The notes below the pieces were generated by a model. It made no database searches. It saw nothing but the letters and a program-made list of their open reading frames with translations, and was not told the origin of the DNA. Below, in pieces: positions 51,898-60,934 of a DNA stretch of 64,000 nucleotides (positions are counted from its first letter, which is position 1; each line of letters opens with the position of its first letter). Made by a program: the position numbers and the translations under genes. The DNA comes from Treponema primitia ZAS-2 (GTDB taxonomy: Bacteria; Spirochaetota; Spirochaetia; Treponematales; Breznakiellaceae): the NCBI RefSeq assembly GCF_000214375.1, contig NC_015578.1:1426001-1490000 (forward strand), given 5' to 3'.

Positions 51898-52955
51898 AAA
51901 TCAATACCGGGGAACTGCTGAAAATTCTGGAACTAACCCCGGACCACCAGAACATCATGCTGGTGGGCAGGCACGGCATAGGCAAGTCGGAGATCATCGA
52001 ACAATTTTTTTCCAAACGGGCAGCCCGGGTAGTAACCCTGTTCCTGGGCCAGATGAGCGATCCCGGTGACCTTATCGGGCTGCCAGCCCTGGACAGCTCC
52101 ACGGGGAAAACCGAGTTCCGGCCCCCCTGGTGGTTTCCCCTGGACGGCAAGCCGGTGGTCCTTTTCCTGGACGAGCTGAACCGCGCCCGGCCGGAAATAC
52201 TCCAGACCGTGATGGACCTGATCCTCACCAAAACCCTGGCGGGGAAAACCCTGCCCAGGGGAAGTCGGGTCATTTCTGCGGTCAACGAGGGGGAGGAGTA
52301 TCAACTTACCGACCTTGACCCGGCCCTGCTTTCCCGGTTTAACATTTACTATTTTTCCCCTACCCCCGGCGAATGGCTGCTCTGGGCTGCAGAGCGGAAA
52401 CTGGATCAGCGGATCATTAGTTTTATTGAGCAGAATCAGGATTGCCTGGACGGGGAAATTCTGCTTGATGCGGGGCTGGAAAAGGGGGCGGACCGCCGGT
52501 CCTGGGTCAGGGTTTCGGAGATCCTTTCCGGGGCCGGGGAAATTGACGAAACCCTGGAACGAATCATCTCAGGCATTGTGGGTATAAGTGCGGCTTTTAA
52601 GTTTTCTGAATTTGTGAAGAACAATACGGGCCTGGATCCCCGGACAGTTCTTTCCGGTTTTGAGAACAAACGGGAAGAATTGGAACGCATGGATGTCCAC
52701 GAGCTGACCACATTGAACGAAAGTTTTTTCAGGATTATCGAAATTGAAGAAACCGGGGAACGGGTAAAGCAGTATATCGAAAACCTGGAACAGTACATTA
52801 AGTGGCTGAGCGGGGAAAAGCGGAATGAAGTCCTGGCCCACTGGACCACCCTCTACGAATCCTCTCTGTACCCGAAAACCAAAGTAGCAATACTGAGCAA
52901 TTCTATTTATATTTTCCAGAACATTGTTAGTTTTATTGATGGGATCAAATTGTGA
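51888..52955 (+). CDS. MoxR-type AAA+ ATPase
   Basis: The 355-aa ATPase has Walker A GRHGIGKS (about 27-34), Walker B VVLFLDELNRARPEI (about 90-104), sensor 1 SAVNEGEEY and the arginine-finger segment DLDPALLSRFNIYYF. MoxR ATPases act as chaperones that load metal or remodel partner complexes together with a VWA protein. Here the VWA partner is the next gene (GTGA overlap). The C-terminal lid (about 200-355) is helical and acidic. Confidence 0.92.
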   Translation: MGVKINTGELLKILELTPDHQNIMLVGRHGIGKSEIIEQFFSKRAARVVTLFLGQMSDPGDLIGLPALDSSTGKTEFRPPWWFPLDGKPVVLFLDELNRARPEILQTVMDLILTKTLAGKTLPRGSRVISAVNEGEEYQLTDLDPALLSRFNIYYFSPTPGEWLLWAAERKLDQRIISFIEQNQDCLDGEILLDAGLEKGADRRSWVRVSEILSGAGEIDETLERIISGIVGISAAFKFSEFVKNNTGLDPRTVLSGFENKREELERMDVHELTTLNESFFRIIEIEETGERVKQYIENLEQYIKWLSGEKRNEVLAHWTTLYESSLYPKTKVAILSNSIYIFQNIVSFIDGIKL

Positions 52956-54064
52956 GTTCGAGCGGTCTTAATGAGCGGATCAGGGAGATAAGCGGCAGGT
53001 GGTATATGCGGGAGCCATTGCTGCTGCTCACCTTGTTGTCCCACCGCCTTGTGGCCAACGATACTATCAAAGCCCTGCGATCCGGGAAAGGGATGATAGA
53101 GTACAATCCCGCCTGTCTGGAAGGCCTTTCCGATCCGGAACTGGAAGAAAAGATAAAGATAGAAACAGTGCGGCTTCTGCTCCGCCACCCCTACCGCAGG
53201 CCGCCCCAAAACGATCCGGCCTTTTCCCTTATTGCCAGTAATATTACCCTGAACGAATTCTATGCCTTCAAGGAGCTCCCCTACAGGGCTTCCGATTATT
53301 GGGAGGACCCTGGGTTTAGGAAGCAGAATTTTGAATTTTATTACCGGGAGTTAAAAGGTTTAGGCAGCGATTCTGACAGCGGTGAGGATGCCGAAGAGGC
53401 CGCGCTCTGGGACGACGATGACTACATGGATCAGAAGATGAAGGGCATGGTTTCCCAGGCGGCGCTGAACAAAACCTGGGGCAGCCTCCCTGGGGAATTG
53501 GTAGAAACCCTGGTCGCAAGTCTCCGCCCGGCAGTGGATTACCGGAAGATACTCCGGGGCTTTCGGGCCATGGTCCTGTCCGGGGAAAAGGTGCTCACCC
53601 GGACCAAACAGAGCCGGCGTTACGGCCTTCTGTACCTGGGCCGCAAGAATCAGTTTACTACCCGGCTTTTAATCGGGGTGGATGTGAGCGGCTCAATTTC
53701 CGGGGCGGAACTGGACCTGTTTTATTCAGCCATGAACCGGTTTTTCTATTACGGGGTTAACACCCTGGAGCTGTTGCAATTTGATACCCTTATCCAGGGG
53801 GAGCCGGTGCTGATGCGGAAGGCCCGGAAGGCCATTGAGGTGACTGGGAGGGGAGGTACCAGTTTTCAGCCCCTGTTCAACTATTTCTCGGAGAACCATA
53901 AAAACTACGACGGCCTTATAGTTTTTACCGACGGTTTCGCCCCCATACCCCAGCTTGCCCCGGCCATAGCCCGGAAAACCCTCTGGATCTGCAACAGTAA
54001 AGCTAACTACGAGCGCCACTGCGGGTGGATGGGGAAACTGGGACGATGCTGCTGGATAGAGTAG
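52952..54064 (+). CDS. VWA-like / DUF2201 metallopeptidase-type protein
   Basis: The 370-aa protein starts at GTG 52952, overlapping the MoxR stop. An N-terminal DUF2201 domain (about 1-150) resembles a metallopeptidase fold, but where HExxH would be expected the sequence reads VRLLLRHPYRRP, so it is probably inactive. An acidic linker (SDSDSGEDAEEAALWDDDDYMDQ) leads to a VWA-like domain with the MIDAS DVSGSIS (about 247-253), GRGGTSFQP and FTDGFAPIP. It is the expected partner of the MoxR ATPase. Its substrate is unknown. Confidence 0.88.
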   Translation: MSSSGLNERIREISGRWYMREPLLLLTLLSHRLVANDTIKALRSGKGMIEYNPACLEGLSDPELEEKIKIETVRLLLRHPYRRPPQNDPAFSLIASNITLNEFYAFKELPYRASDYWEDPGFRKQNFEFYYRELKGLGSDSDSGEDAEEAALWDDDDYMDQKMKGMVSQAALNKTWGSLPGELVETLVASLRPAVDYRKILRGFRAMVLSGEKVLTRTKQSRRYGLLYLGRKNQFTTRLLIGVDVSGSISGAELDLFYSAMNRFFYYGVNTLELLQFDTLIQGEPVLMRKARKAIEVTGRGGTSFQPLFNYFSENHKNYDGLIVFTDGFAPIPQLAPAIARKTLWICNSKANYERHCGWMGKLGRCCWIE

Positions 54065-54172
54065 ACATTTTTATTACCATACATTTGTTAAGTTATAATT
54101 GTAAAATTTAAAAATCGTCTTTACCAATAGTACATATCAGCCTATTATAGTAGTAAATTGAGGAGGCATTGC

Positions 54173-55195
54173 ATGAACATCCTGAATGGAAAACGAAGGG
54201 GATACCCCGTTTTAGTGGTAATTTTTTGTCTGGGGGCTTTGATTTTTTCAAATTGCGCCTCCGGTGACGCAAAGCCAGCCGCCCAGCTTGATTCCGCAGT
54301 TCCTGCAGCGGCCACCGGAAGTGCCGGGACACCAAAGGTCTATATGACCACCGATATAAGCCCCGCTGGATTGGAGGCCATGTATGAAGCCCTGGGGCGC
54401 AAAGTGAGCGGCAGAGTGGGGGTAAAACTCAGCACCGGGGAACCCGGGGGCCATCACTTTCTTTCTCCGGACCTGATTAAAGACCTGGTCCAGTCGGTGA
54501 ACGGCACTATTGTTGAATGTAACACCGCATACGGGGGCCGGCGTGCGAATACCGCCATGCACAAGCAGGTGGCCATCGATCATGGTTTTACCGCCATAGC
54601 CCCGGTGGACATCATGGACGAGGAAGGCTCAATCAGCCTGCCATTTCCCAAAGGGAAAAACATTACTGAAGATTTTGTGGGTTCCCATTTTGCCAATTAC
54701 GATTCCTATTTGGTGCTTTCCCATTTCAAGGGCCATGCCATGGGCGGTTTCGGCGGGGCAATAAAAAATATATCCATCGGCATGGGTTCTACCCAGGGGA
54801 AAGCCTGGATTCACAGCGCAGGAAAGAGTAAAACTAATCCCTGGGGCGGCCCCCAGGATGTGTTCCTTGAATCCATGGCGGAAGCTGCAGGGGCGGTGAT
54901 GAACAGCATGGGCGACAGGATTGTTTATATCAGCGTGATGAACCATCTGTCGGTGGACTGCGATTGTTCCGATAATCCTGCCCCTCCTGAAATGGACGAC
55001 ATTGGTATACTGGCATCCCTTGACCCGGTTGCCCTGGACAAGGCCTGTGTTGACCAGGTATATGCATCGGATACCCGGCGGAGTGCCTCCCTGCGGGAAC
55101 GTATTGAATCAAGGAACGGCATGCTCACCCTGGACCATGCGGAAGCCCTGGGCCTGGGCAGTCAGCAATACGAACTTGTGGTGATCAATGGCTGA
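54173..55195 (+). CDS. DUF362 lipoprotein
   Basis: From MNILNGKRRGYPVLVVIFCLGALIFSNCAS the 340-aa protein has a lipoprotein signal (lipobox FSNC). The mature part is a DUF362 domain: VKLSTGEPGGHHFLSPDLIKDLV, TIVECNTAYGG, FKGHAMGGFGGAIKNISIGMGS and DPVALDKACVDQVY. DUF362 occurs in Fe-S-linked proteins, but the ferredoxin CxxCxxC motifs are absent here; two cysteines in DCDCSDN are the only close pair. AGGAGG (54161-54166) precedes this ATG. It overlaps the permease gene by 8 bp, so the two probably act together in the envelope. Confidence 0.85.
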   Translation: MNILNGKRRGYPVLVVIFCLGALIFSNCASGDAKPAAQLDSAVPAAATGSAGTPKVYMTTDISPAGLEAMYEALGRKVSGRVGVKLSTGEPGGHHFLSPDLIKDLVQSVNGTIVECNTAYGGRRANTAMHKQVAIDHGFTAIAPVDIMDEEGSISLPFPKGKNITEDFVGSHFANYDSYLVLSHFKGHAMGGFGGAIKNISIGMGSTQGKAWIHSAGKSKTNPWGGPQDVFLESMAEAAGAVMNSMGDRIVYISVMNHLSVDCDCSDNPAPPEMDDIGILASLDPVALDKACVDQVYASDTRRSASLRERIESRNGMLTLDHAEALGLGSQQYELVVING

Positions 55196-56087
55196 TGTGA
55201 TCAAACGGGAGCTTATCTACCTCTGGTATTATTTCGATGTCCAGTTCAGGCAGATAGCGGGCTACTATGTCCTGGGCATGGCCTTAGGCTCCCTGATCTC
55301 CGTATTCGGCAAAGACCGGATCCACGGGCTTTTCGCCGCCCTTCGCTCTAAAAAGCTCGGCGCCCTGGGGGTGATCCCCGCCTCTCTTCTGGGCATTGCA
55401 TCCCCCCTCTGCATGTACGGCACTATTCCTATCGCCGCCTCCTTTGCCGAACAGGGCATGGAGGAAGACTGGATCGCAGCGTTTATGATGGGTTCTATAC
55501 TGCTCAACCCCCAGCTCCTTATATACAGCGTTGCCCTGGGGCCTGCAGCATTGCTGATCCGCTTTGTTTCCTGTTTTCTCTGTGGTGCTGCGGCGGGGCT
55601 TTGTGTACGCTTTTTCTTTAAGAACGCCGGTTTTTTCTCCTTTACCCGGTTCGCTGAACAGTCAAACCACGATACGGACCCGAACCTGTTTCTGCGTCTC
55701 CTTAAAAACATGGGCCGGAACATAAAAGCTACCGCCCTGTACTTCATCATCGGAGTTGCCCTTTCCGCATTGTTTCAGCGTTACGTGCCCCCGGATGCCA
55801 TGGCAAAGCTCTTCGGTAACCGTCGGGGCTTCGGGCTCCTCATGGCCGCCACCATTGGTGTGCCCCTCTACGCCTGCGGAGGCGGCACCATCCCCCTGCT
55901 CTCTGCCTGGCTCAACAGCGGCATGAGCCTGGGCTCCGCGACAGCCTTTATGATCACCGGCCCTGCCACGAAGATCACCAACCTGGGGGCCCTGAAGATA
56001 GTTCTGGGCCTGAGGAATTTCATCTTCTATATCGTTTTTGTCATCCTGGCAGCTCTTCTTAGCGGCGTGGTTGTTGATTCGTGGTGA
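55188..56087 (+). CDS. Permease of the ArsP/DUF318 family
   Basis: The 299-aa protein has eight or so helices. It contains the family-type motifs IASPLCMYGTIPIAASF and, in the second half, IGVPLYACGGGTIPLLSAWLNSG, each with a cysteine inside a glycine/proline-rich helix break. ArsP relatives export organoarsenicals or other metalloids and thiol compounds. Coupling to the DUF362 lipoprotein (8-bp overlap) hints at a metal- or sulfur-linked transport task. No arsenic regulator is nearby, so an arsenic role is unproven. Confidence 0.85.
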   Translation: MADVIKRELIYLWYYFDVQFRQIAGYYVLGMALGSLISVFGKDRIHGLFAALRSKKLGALGVIPASLLGIASPLCMYGTIPIAASFAEQGMEEDWIAAFMMGSILLNPQLLIYSVALGPAALLIRFVSCFLCGAAAGLCVRFFFKNAGFFSFTRFAEQSNHDTDPNLFLRLLKNMGRNIKATALYFIIGVALSALFQRYVPPDAMAKLFGNRRGFGLLMAATIGVPLYACGGGTIPLLSAWLNSGMSLGSATAFMITGPATKITNLGALKIVLGLRNFIFYIVFVILAALLSGVVVDSW

Positions 56088-56088
56088 G

Positions 56089-56134
56089 GGGTACATACCC
56101 CCGCCCTCAGGGCGGTTAATAAGGGTATGTACCC
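56089..56134. other. Nested inverted repeats after the permease gene
   Basis: GGGTACATACCC (56089-56100) and GGGTATGTACCC (56123-56134) are exact reverse complements. Between them CCGCCC-TCA-GGGCGG (56101-56115) is a second perfect hairpin. Two bases after the permease stop, it may act as a transcript end or be a palindromic repeat. Confidence 0.65.
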
Positions 56135-56155
56135 GAATCCAATACCTTATGAGAA

Positions 56156-56184
56156 CAACAACCCCGCTTGTGGCGGGGTTGTTG
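56156..56184 (+). terminator. Terminator-like hairpin downstream of the permease
   Basis: CAACAACCCCGC and GCGGGGTTGTTG form a 12-bp stem around TTGTG, followed by a weak T-rich stretch (ATTATCTATTC). It isolates the aminotransferase gene that starts at 56240. Confidence 0.65.
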
Positions 56185-56239
56185 ATTATCTATTCAATAT
56201 TGCTCCATAATATGCTAAACTGCCCTCAAGGAGAATCCT

Positions 56240-57457
56240 ATGTCCATAGCAAAGGGCGTAAAAGACGCTTTAAGTTCCTCGTCCATGATCCGGAAGATGT
56301 TTGAGGAGGGCAACCTCCTGAAAAAGCAGCACGGGGCCGATAAGGTCTTTGATTTTTCCATCGGGAACCCCGATGTGGAGCCTCCCCCGGCGTTTCATCG
56401 GGTGTTTCTGCGGCTTGCTCAGGAGGACGCTGCGGGTAAGGCTCCGGGTTCCCACGGCTATATGCCCAACCCCGGCTTTCCGGCGGTGCGGGAGGCTCTG
56501 GCAAAGAAGGCTTCCCGTGAACAGGGGGTTGCCCTGGAGGGGTCTCACATTATCATGACCGTGGGCGCCGCCGGGGGGCTTAACGTGGTGTTTAAAACCT
56601 TACTCAACCCCGGTGACGAAGTGCTGGTCCCCAGGCCCTATTTTATGGAATACCGATCCTATGTCTCCAACCACGGGGGGGTCCTGAAAGAAGTGGATTC
56701 CCTGCCTGACTTCAACCTGGACCTGGGGGCAATCAAAAACGCGCTCACCGAAAAGACCGCAGCAATACTGATCAATTCTCCCCACAACCCCACAGGGCGC
56801 ATCTACCCCGCGAGAACACTAGGCGGCTTGGCGGAAATTCTGGTGGCCCATGGCAAAAAAACCGGTCGCTATCCCTTCCTGGTGGCGGACGAGCCCTACC
56901 GTGAAATCGCCTACCTGCCCTCGGGGGTGCCGCCGGTACTTTCCGTGTACAAACATTCTATTAGTGTCACCTCTTATTCCAAGAGCCTTTCCCTGCCCGG
57001 GGAGCGCATCGGTTTTATCGCGGTGAACCCGGGCATTCAGGACGAAGCAGATTTGCTGAACGGTCTGGTCTACGCCACCCGTATCCTGGGCTACGTAAAC
57101 GCACCGGCCCTGATGCAGCGTATTGTGGCGGAGCTTACGGAAGAAAAGGTGGATGTGAATATCTACGCCCGCCGCCGGGACGCTTTTAAGGAAGTGCTGG
57201 ACAAAGCGGGCATCAAATACGCCGAACCCGAAGGCGCCTTCTACCTTTTCGCCAAGGTCCCGCCAAAAAAGGGCGCCCCCGCCGGTTCAGCCGGGGATGA
57301 CGGCGCCTTTGTGAATCACCTCAAACAGTACCTGGTGCTGGGGGTCCCGGGGGCCGGTTTCGGCCAGCCCGGCTGGATCCGCTTCGCCTACTGCGTGGAT
57401 GAAAAAGTCATCCGCGCTTCCGGGGAGGCCTTTGGGAAAGCCATGGAGAACTGGTAA
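56240..57457 (+). CDS. PLP-dependent aminotransferase, class I/II
   Basis: The 405-aa enzyme belongs to the aspartate-aminotransferase fold family. The PLP lysine is K248 in SVTSYSKSLSLPGERIGF, with R256 as phosphate ligand; N183 (NSPHNPTGR) and D217 (VADEPYREI) contact the cofactor. The N terminus (VKDALSSSSMIRKMFEEG) resembles the aminotransferases annotated as aspartate or valine-pyruvate types, and substrate choice cannot be read. AAGGAG precedes the ATG. It is monocistronic between a terminator and convergent hisS. Confidence 0.92.
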   Translation: MSIAKGVKDALSSSSMIRKMFEEGNLLKKQHGADKVFDFSIGNPDVEPPPAFHRVFLRLAQEDAAGKAPGSHGYMPNPGFPAVREALAKKASREQGVALEGSHIIMTVGAAGGLNVVFKTLLNPGDEVLVPRPYFMEYRSYVSNHGGVLKEVDSLPDFNLDLGAIKNALTEKTAAILINSPHNPTGRIYPARTLGGLAEILVAHGKKTGRYPFLVADEPYREIAYLPSGVPPVLSVYKHSISVTSYSKSLSLPGERIGFIAVNPGIQDEADLLNGLVYATRILGYVNAPALMQRIVAELTEEKVDVNIYARRRDAFKEVLDKAGIKYAEPEGAFYLFAKVPPKKGAPAGSAGDDGAFVNHLKQYLVLGVPGAGFGQPGWIRFAYCVDEKVIRASGEAFGKAMENW

Positions 57458-57488
57458 GTTCTGCCGCCCCAGGGCAAGCTCCGGGGTA

Positions 57489-58811
57489 TTAAACCGGACT
57501 CACGAATAAAGCTATTAGTTCTTCCGGGGAAAGCCCTTCCCGGTTTTCCCGGGTAGAAAGATTACGTACTGTAAAGACCGGTCCCGCGCTCTCCCCGGGG
57601 ATGATCATCCAGGGTATGCCCCGTTTCTCCGCCAGCATAAATTGCTGGGTAAGTTTTTTTGGTTCTGAAAACACTTCGCAGGGTATGCCCGCTTCCCGGA
57701 GCCGGGCGCCCAGGGCCTGGTAGACCCCGCCGTCCTCTTCCCGGACGCAGGCAATGGCAACCCTTGCATAGCTGCCCTGGCCTTCCAGTTTCCCCAGGCT
57801 TTCCAGGGCGGCGATGAGCCGGTCCAGCCCTATGGAGGAGCCCACCCCGGACAGTTTTTCCTTGGAGTACAGCCCCGCCAGATCGTCGTAACGGCCCCCG
57901 GAACATACGGAGCCGATTTCCGGCAGTTCCGCAAGGAAGGTTTCATACACGATGCCCGTGTAGTAATCCAGTCCCCGGGTAATTGACGGGTCCAGGGTAA
58001 AGGAATCGGCGGTCCCTGTATCAACCATGAAGCGGCGGATCAGGGCAAGCCGTTCCGATTCCGGGCAGGGGCCCCCGGCGGCCCGGGTAATTGCCTCAAG
58101 GGTTTCTTCAAAACTCCCCTTAGGCTCAATATAGTCCAGGATTTTTTCTGCAACTTGCAACGGAGTTTCCCACGCATTTCCCGGATTACCCAGGGCTTCC
58201 AGTTGTTCCCTCACCGCGTCCTTCCCGATCTTGGCGAGCTTGTCCACGATCCGCAGCACCTCTGCGGAAACTTCCGCCGCACCCAGGGCTTTTAGGAAGC
58301 GGTTGAAAAGGCCCCGGTGGTTGAGCCGTATGCTCACGTTCCCGGCGCCTATTGCCCTGAGGGTATTCCGCATCATCAGGAGTATTTCAAAATCCGCTGC
58401 TGCTGTGTCGGAGCCTACGGTATCAAAGTCGCACTGGGTAAATTCCCGGTACCGGCCCCGCTGGGTGTTTTCTCCCCGCCAGACCTTTGCAATATGGTAG
58501 CGTTTGAAGGGGAGGGTGAGGTCCGAGCGGTGTTCCGCCAGGAAGCGGGCAAAGGGAACCGTGAGGTCGAAGCGGAGGGCCACGTCCCGGCCCCCGTTAT
58601 CGGTGAAGCGGTAGATTTGCTTTTCTGTTTCGCCGCCCCCCTTTCCCAAAAGTATCTCCGCATACTCCAGGGCGGGGGTATCGATGGGGACAAAACCGTA
58701 GGAGCGGAAGGATGCCTCGATTTTTTCCACCAAATTCCGGCGTTCAATTTCCGCTTCCGGAAGGAAGTCCCGGAAACCTTTTAAAATTTTTGGTTCAATT
58801 ATAGAGGCCAT
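57489..58811 (-). CDS. hisS: Histidyl-tRNA synthetase
   Basis: From MASIIEPKILKGFRDFLP the enzyme is 440 aa and charges tRNA-His. The class II motifs are clear: motif 1 near SFRSYGFVPIDTPALEYAE, motif 2 VWRGENTQRGRYREFTQCDFDTVG, the histidine-specific RGLDYYTGIVYE, motif 3 GVGSSIGLDRLIAAL, and a C-terminal anticodon-binding domain (RVAIACVREE...). The longer frame to 58844 adds 11 residues that do not belong to the family. The gene is convergent with the aminotransferase and follows the unknown gene at 58858 by 47 bp. Confidence 0.95.
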   Translation of the reverse strand: MASIIEPKILKGFRDFLPEAEIERRNLVEKIEASFRSYGFVPIDTPALEYAEILLGKGGGETEKQIYRFTDNGGRDVALRFDLTVPFARFLAEHRSDLTLPFKRYHIAKVWRGENTQRGRYREFTQCDFDTVGSDTAAADFEILLMMRNTLRAIGAGNVSIRLNHRGLFNRFLKALGAAEVSAEVLRIVDKLAKIGKDAVREQLEALGNPGNAWETPLQVAEKILDYIEPKGSFEETLEAITRAAGGPCPESERLALIRRFMVDTGTADSFTLDPSITRGLDYYTGIVYETFLAELPEIGSVCSGGRYDDLAGLYSKEKLSGVGSSIGLDRLIAALESLGKLEGQGSYARVAIACVREEDGGVYQALGARLREAGIPCEVFSEPKKLTQQFMLAEKRGIPWMIIPGESAGPVFTVRNLSTRENREGLSPEELIALFVSPV

Positions 58812-58857
58812 ATATACTCCGAAGTGTGTAAAAAATTTCCCCAATAGGGGGGGTGAA

Positions 58858-59652
58858 TCATTTGGCGATCTTCACCGGATTCCGGATAGTATACCAATAG
58901 TCGGCGATTATTTCTACTAATTCAGGGGAGAAGGAAAGGTTTGATACGGTCCGCACCATGCCCTGGGGCAGGGTATCGGCGTTGGCCACGATTCCTGTCA
59001 GGAGCAGCCGGGTGTTTTTAAGGATGATCTCATAGGCTACCGGGGTCCCGGGGATACGCAAGGGGGAACCAAGGGGCTCCATATGCTCTATGCTTTTGGT
59101 GGTAAGGCTGAGGATCTGTATCTTTTTGGTTTCCTTGCCCGCCTCGGAGATGATCGATTCTGCGGTATACCCCAACTGCTTGGCCACCGGGAGGGTCATC
59201 CGTATCAACAAGGTCCCATGTTCTTCATACTGGCGCTGGAGCCGTTCCTGGGTCTCCTGGAAACCTCCCAGTAAATTGATCAGCTCCTCTGAGATGGATT
59301 TAAAGTCAATGGTAAAGACCCCCACCCGTTCCCGCCCCTTCATTGGTTCCAGGGCCACCAGGGTGCTCAGGAGATGGAATTTAGCCGGCGCCCGGCCTGC
59401 TGGGGCAAAGCTTATGGAAAGGCTGATGAGGGTATTGATGTATTTATTGAAAAAAACAAATTCCTGCTGGGCCAGGGTCGCCAGGAACAGGGATCGTTTA
59501 AAGCCGAACTGAACGGGGATGCAGATGATACTGTACTCTTCTATTTTGAGGAAACACTTATTCCGGTCCACACCCAGCTTTGAAAGCACATAGGGGGTAC
59601 AGGTAAGAGGCTGGTTACCGTACTTTTCCAGAAACTGGGATGCGCTGGCCAT
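58858..59652 (-). CDS. Conserved spirochaete-type protein, possibly PilZ-related
   Basis: The 264-aa soluble protein starts MASASQFLEKYGNQPLTCTPYVLSKLGVDRNKCFLKIEEYSIICIPVQFGFKRSLFLA. The beta-rich N-terminal half and the helical QETQERLQRQYEEHGT resemble the paired N-terminal and PilZ-like layout of treponemal proteins that I recall as PilZ-associated, but the RxxxR and DxSxxG c-di-GMP motifs are not evident. It lies between hisS and the DUF362 gene on the same strand. Function unassigned. Confidence 0.55.
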   Translation of the reverse strand: MASASQFLEKYGNQPLTCTPYVLSKLGVDRNKCFLKIEEYSIICIPVQFGFKRSLFLATLAQQEFVFFNKYINTLISLSISFAPAGRAPAKFHLLSTLVALEPMKGRERVGVFTIDFKSISEELINLLGGFQETQERLQRQYEEHGTLLIRMTLPVAKQLGYTAESIISEAGKETKKIQILSLTTKSIEHMEPLGSPLRIPGTPVAYEIILKNTRLLLTGIVANADTLPQGMVRTVSNLSFSPELVEIIADYWYTIRNPVKIAK

Positions 59653-59668
59653 GGTTCCGCCTCTCCTG

Positions 59669-60901
59669 TCAGGGTATGCGGCGCAGGGTTATACTGCCCT
59701 CATCCATGGTAGCGGGGATATTAGCCTTTTGCAATTCAGCCATGGAAAGCCTGAGCCAATAACCGAAGGAGCCGGGCTCAGTCCCGTCCGGGTCCATGGA
59801 GACTGCGCGCCGGTTTCCGGCTGCCTGGGCGGCAGGGATCAGCACGTTTTTGCTGGCCCAGTAATCCAGGGCTACCGGGTCCGTGCTGGCGGCGATCATG
59901 TTTTTCTGGACTGCCCGGGCGTAGGAAGAGCCGGGGCCGCCCTCGGGGGTGATCCAAATCATGTCCAGGATATTGAGGACCGGGAACCGGGTATTGGCCA
60001 TCTGGGAGCCCATGCCGCCCCGGCCCACGCTGTTGTGGGGGGCCATGTTGGTCAGGGAGTTGGAAGGGGTGCCCATATAGGACTTCATGGCCCCGGTTAC
60101 CTGGTACTGTCCGTGGGATTTCAGCACCGGAGCATTGATTACCTTGAGTTTTTCAGAATCGTAACGGCTGCCGTCCCAGATACCCTTTTTAAAACTAACC
60201 CTGGTCCCGTATTTGGTGGTAAATTTAGCGTAACTGACCACCAGGCCCGTGGAAAGGGCCCCGTCTTCCACCACAAAGCCGTCGTTGGTGTCCCGGCTGT
60301 CAAATTCACCCACCCTGGTACGGGTAAGTTTGTCCCAGAGCACCCCGGAAACCTTCTTCCCCTGGCGCTCAAAAAAATCAGCCACATCCTGGGCTGACTG
60401 GGTACGATCTTTGGAATTGGTATTGTCCCAGTCCAGGCTGCCCCCGGTGCGCTGGGAGCCGAACATGGACTGGCCGTTGTCGGCGATGATCACCTCGCCC
60501 CGGAACCCGTCCGGGTGGTTCACAATGTACTGTATCAGGCTTTTGAGGAGATCCGTATTGGTTCCCCCCCGTTCCGCCCACTGGGAATTGATCTTAATCA
60601 GGACCACGTCCTCCGGGCCAATAAGCCCGGGGGCATTTCCTCTTTTATAGAAGGAAACCCCTTCCAGGCCACCCAGGAGTTTTGCCACCCCATCGTCGGT
60701 TCCGTCGGTGTTTTCCTTGAGGAACACCGTGGCCCCCACGGCTGCCGCCGGGAAGATTCCCGCCAGGGTCCGCTCCGGAACACTGGCTAGCTTCATGGCA
60801 TTACCCGATGACTGACTCGTTTCCGGGGACAGTATCCCGGCCCCGGTAGCTAAAATACCCGCACCGAGCACCGCCCATAGGGGTAACAGACGCCTTTTCA
60901 T
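59669..60901 (-). CDS. DUF362 domain protein, secreted
   Basis: The 410-aa protein has an N-terminal membrane or signal segment (LLPLWAVLGAGILATGAGIL) and a DUF362 domain: GPEDVVLIKINSQWAERGGTNTDLLKSLIQYIV, EVIIADNGQSM, NAPVLKSHGQYQVTGAMKSYMGT and ASTDPVALDYWASKNVLIPAA. No cysteine cluster is present. It shares the family but little sequence with the lipoprotein at 54173-55195. It lies 33 bp downstream of the HEAT-repeat gene, so the two are likely co-expressed envelope proteins. Confidence 0.85.
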   Translation of the reverse strand: MKRRLLPLWAVLGAGILATGAGILSPETSQSSGNAMKLASVPERTLAGIFPAAAVGATVFLKENTDGTDDGVAKLLGGLEGVSFYKRGNAPGLIGPEDVVLIKINSQWAERGGTNTDLLKSLIQYIVNHPDGFRGEVIIADNGQSMFGSQRTGGSLDWDNTNSKDRTQSAQDVADFFERQGKKVSGVLWDKLTRTRVGEFDSRDTNDGFVVEDGALSTGLVVSYAKFTTKYGTRVSFKKGIWDGSRYDSEKLKVINAPVLKSHGQYQVTGAMKSYMGTPSNSLTNMAPHNSVGRGGMGSQMANTRFPVLNILDMIWITPEGGPGSSYARAVQKNMIAASTDPVALDYWASKNVLIPAAQAAGNRRAVSMDPDGTEPGSFGYWLRLSMAELQKANIPATMDEGSITLRRIP

Positions 60902-60934
60902 CCCTCCCGCCTCCTCGCTGCCCCTTATCTGACC

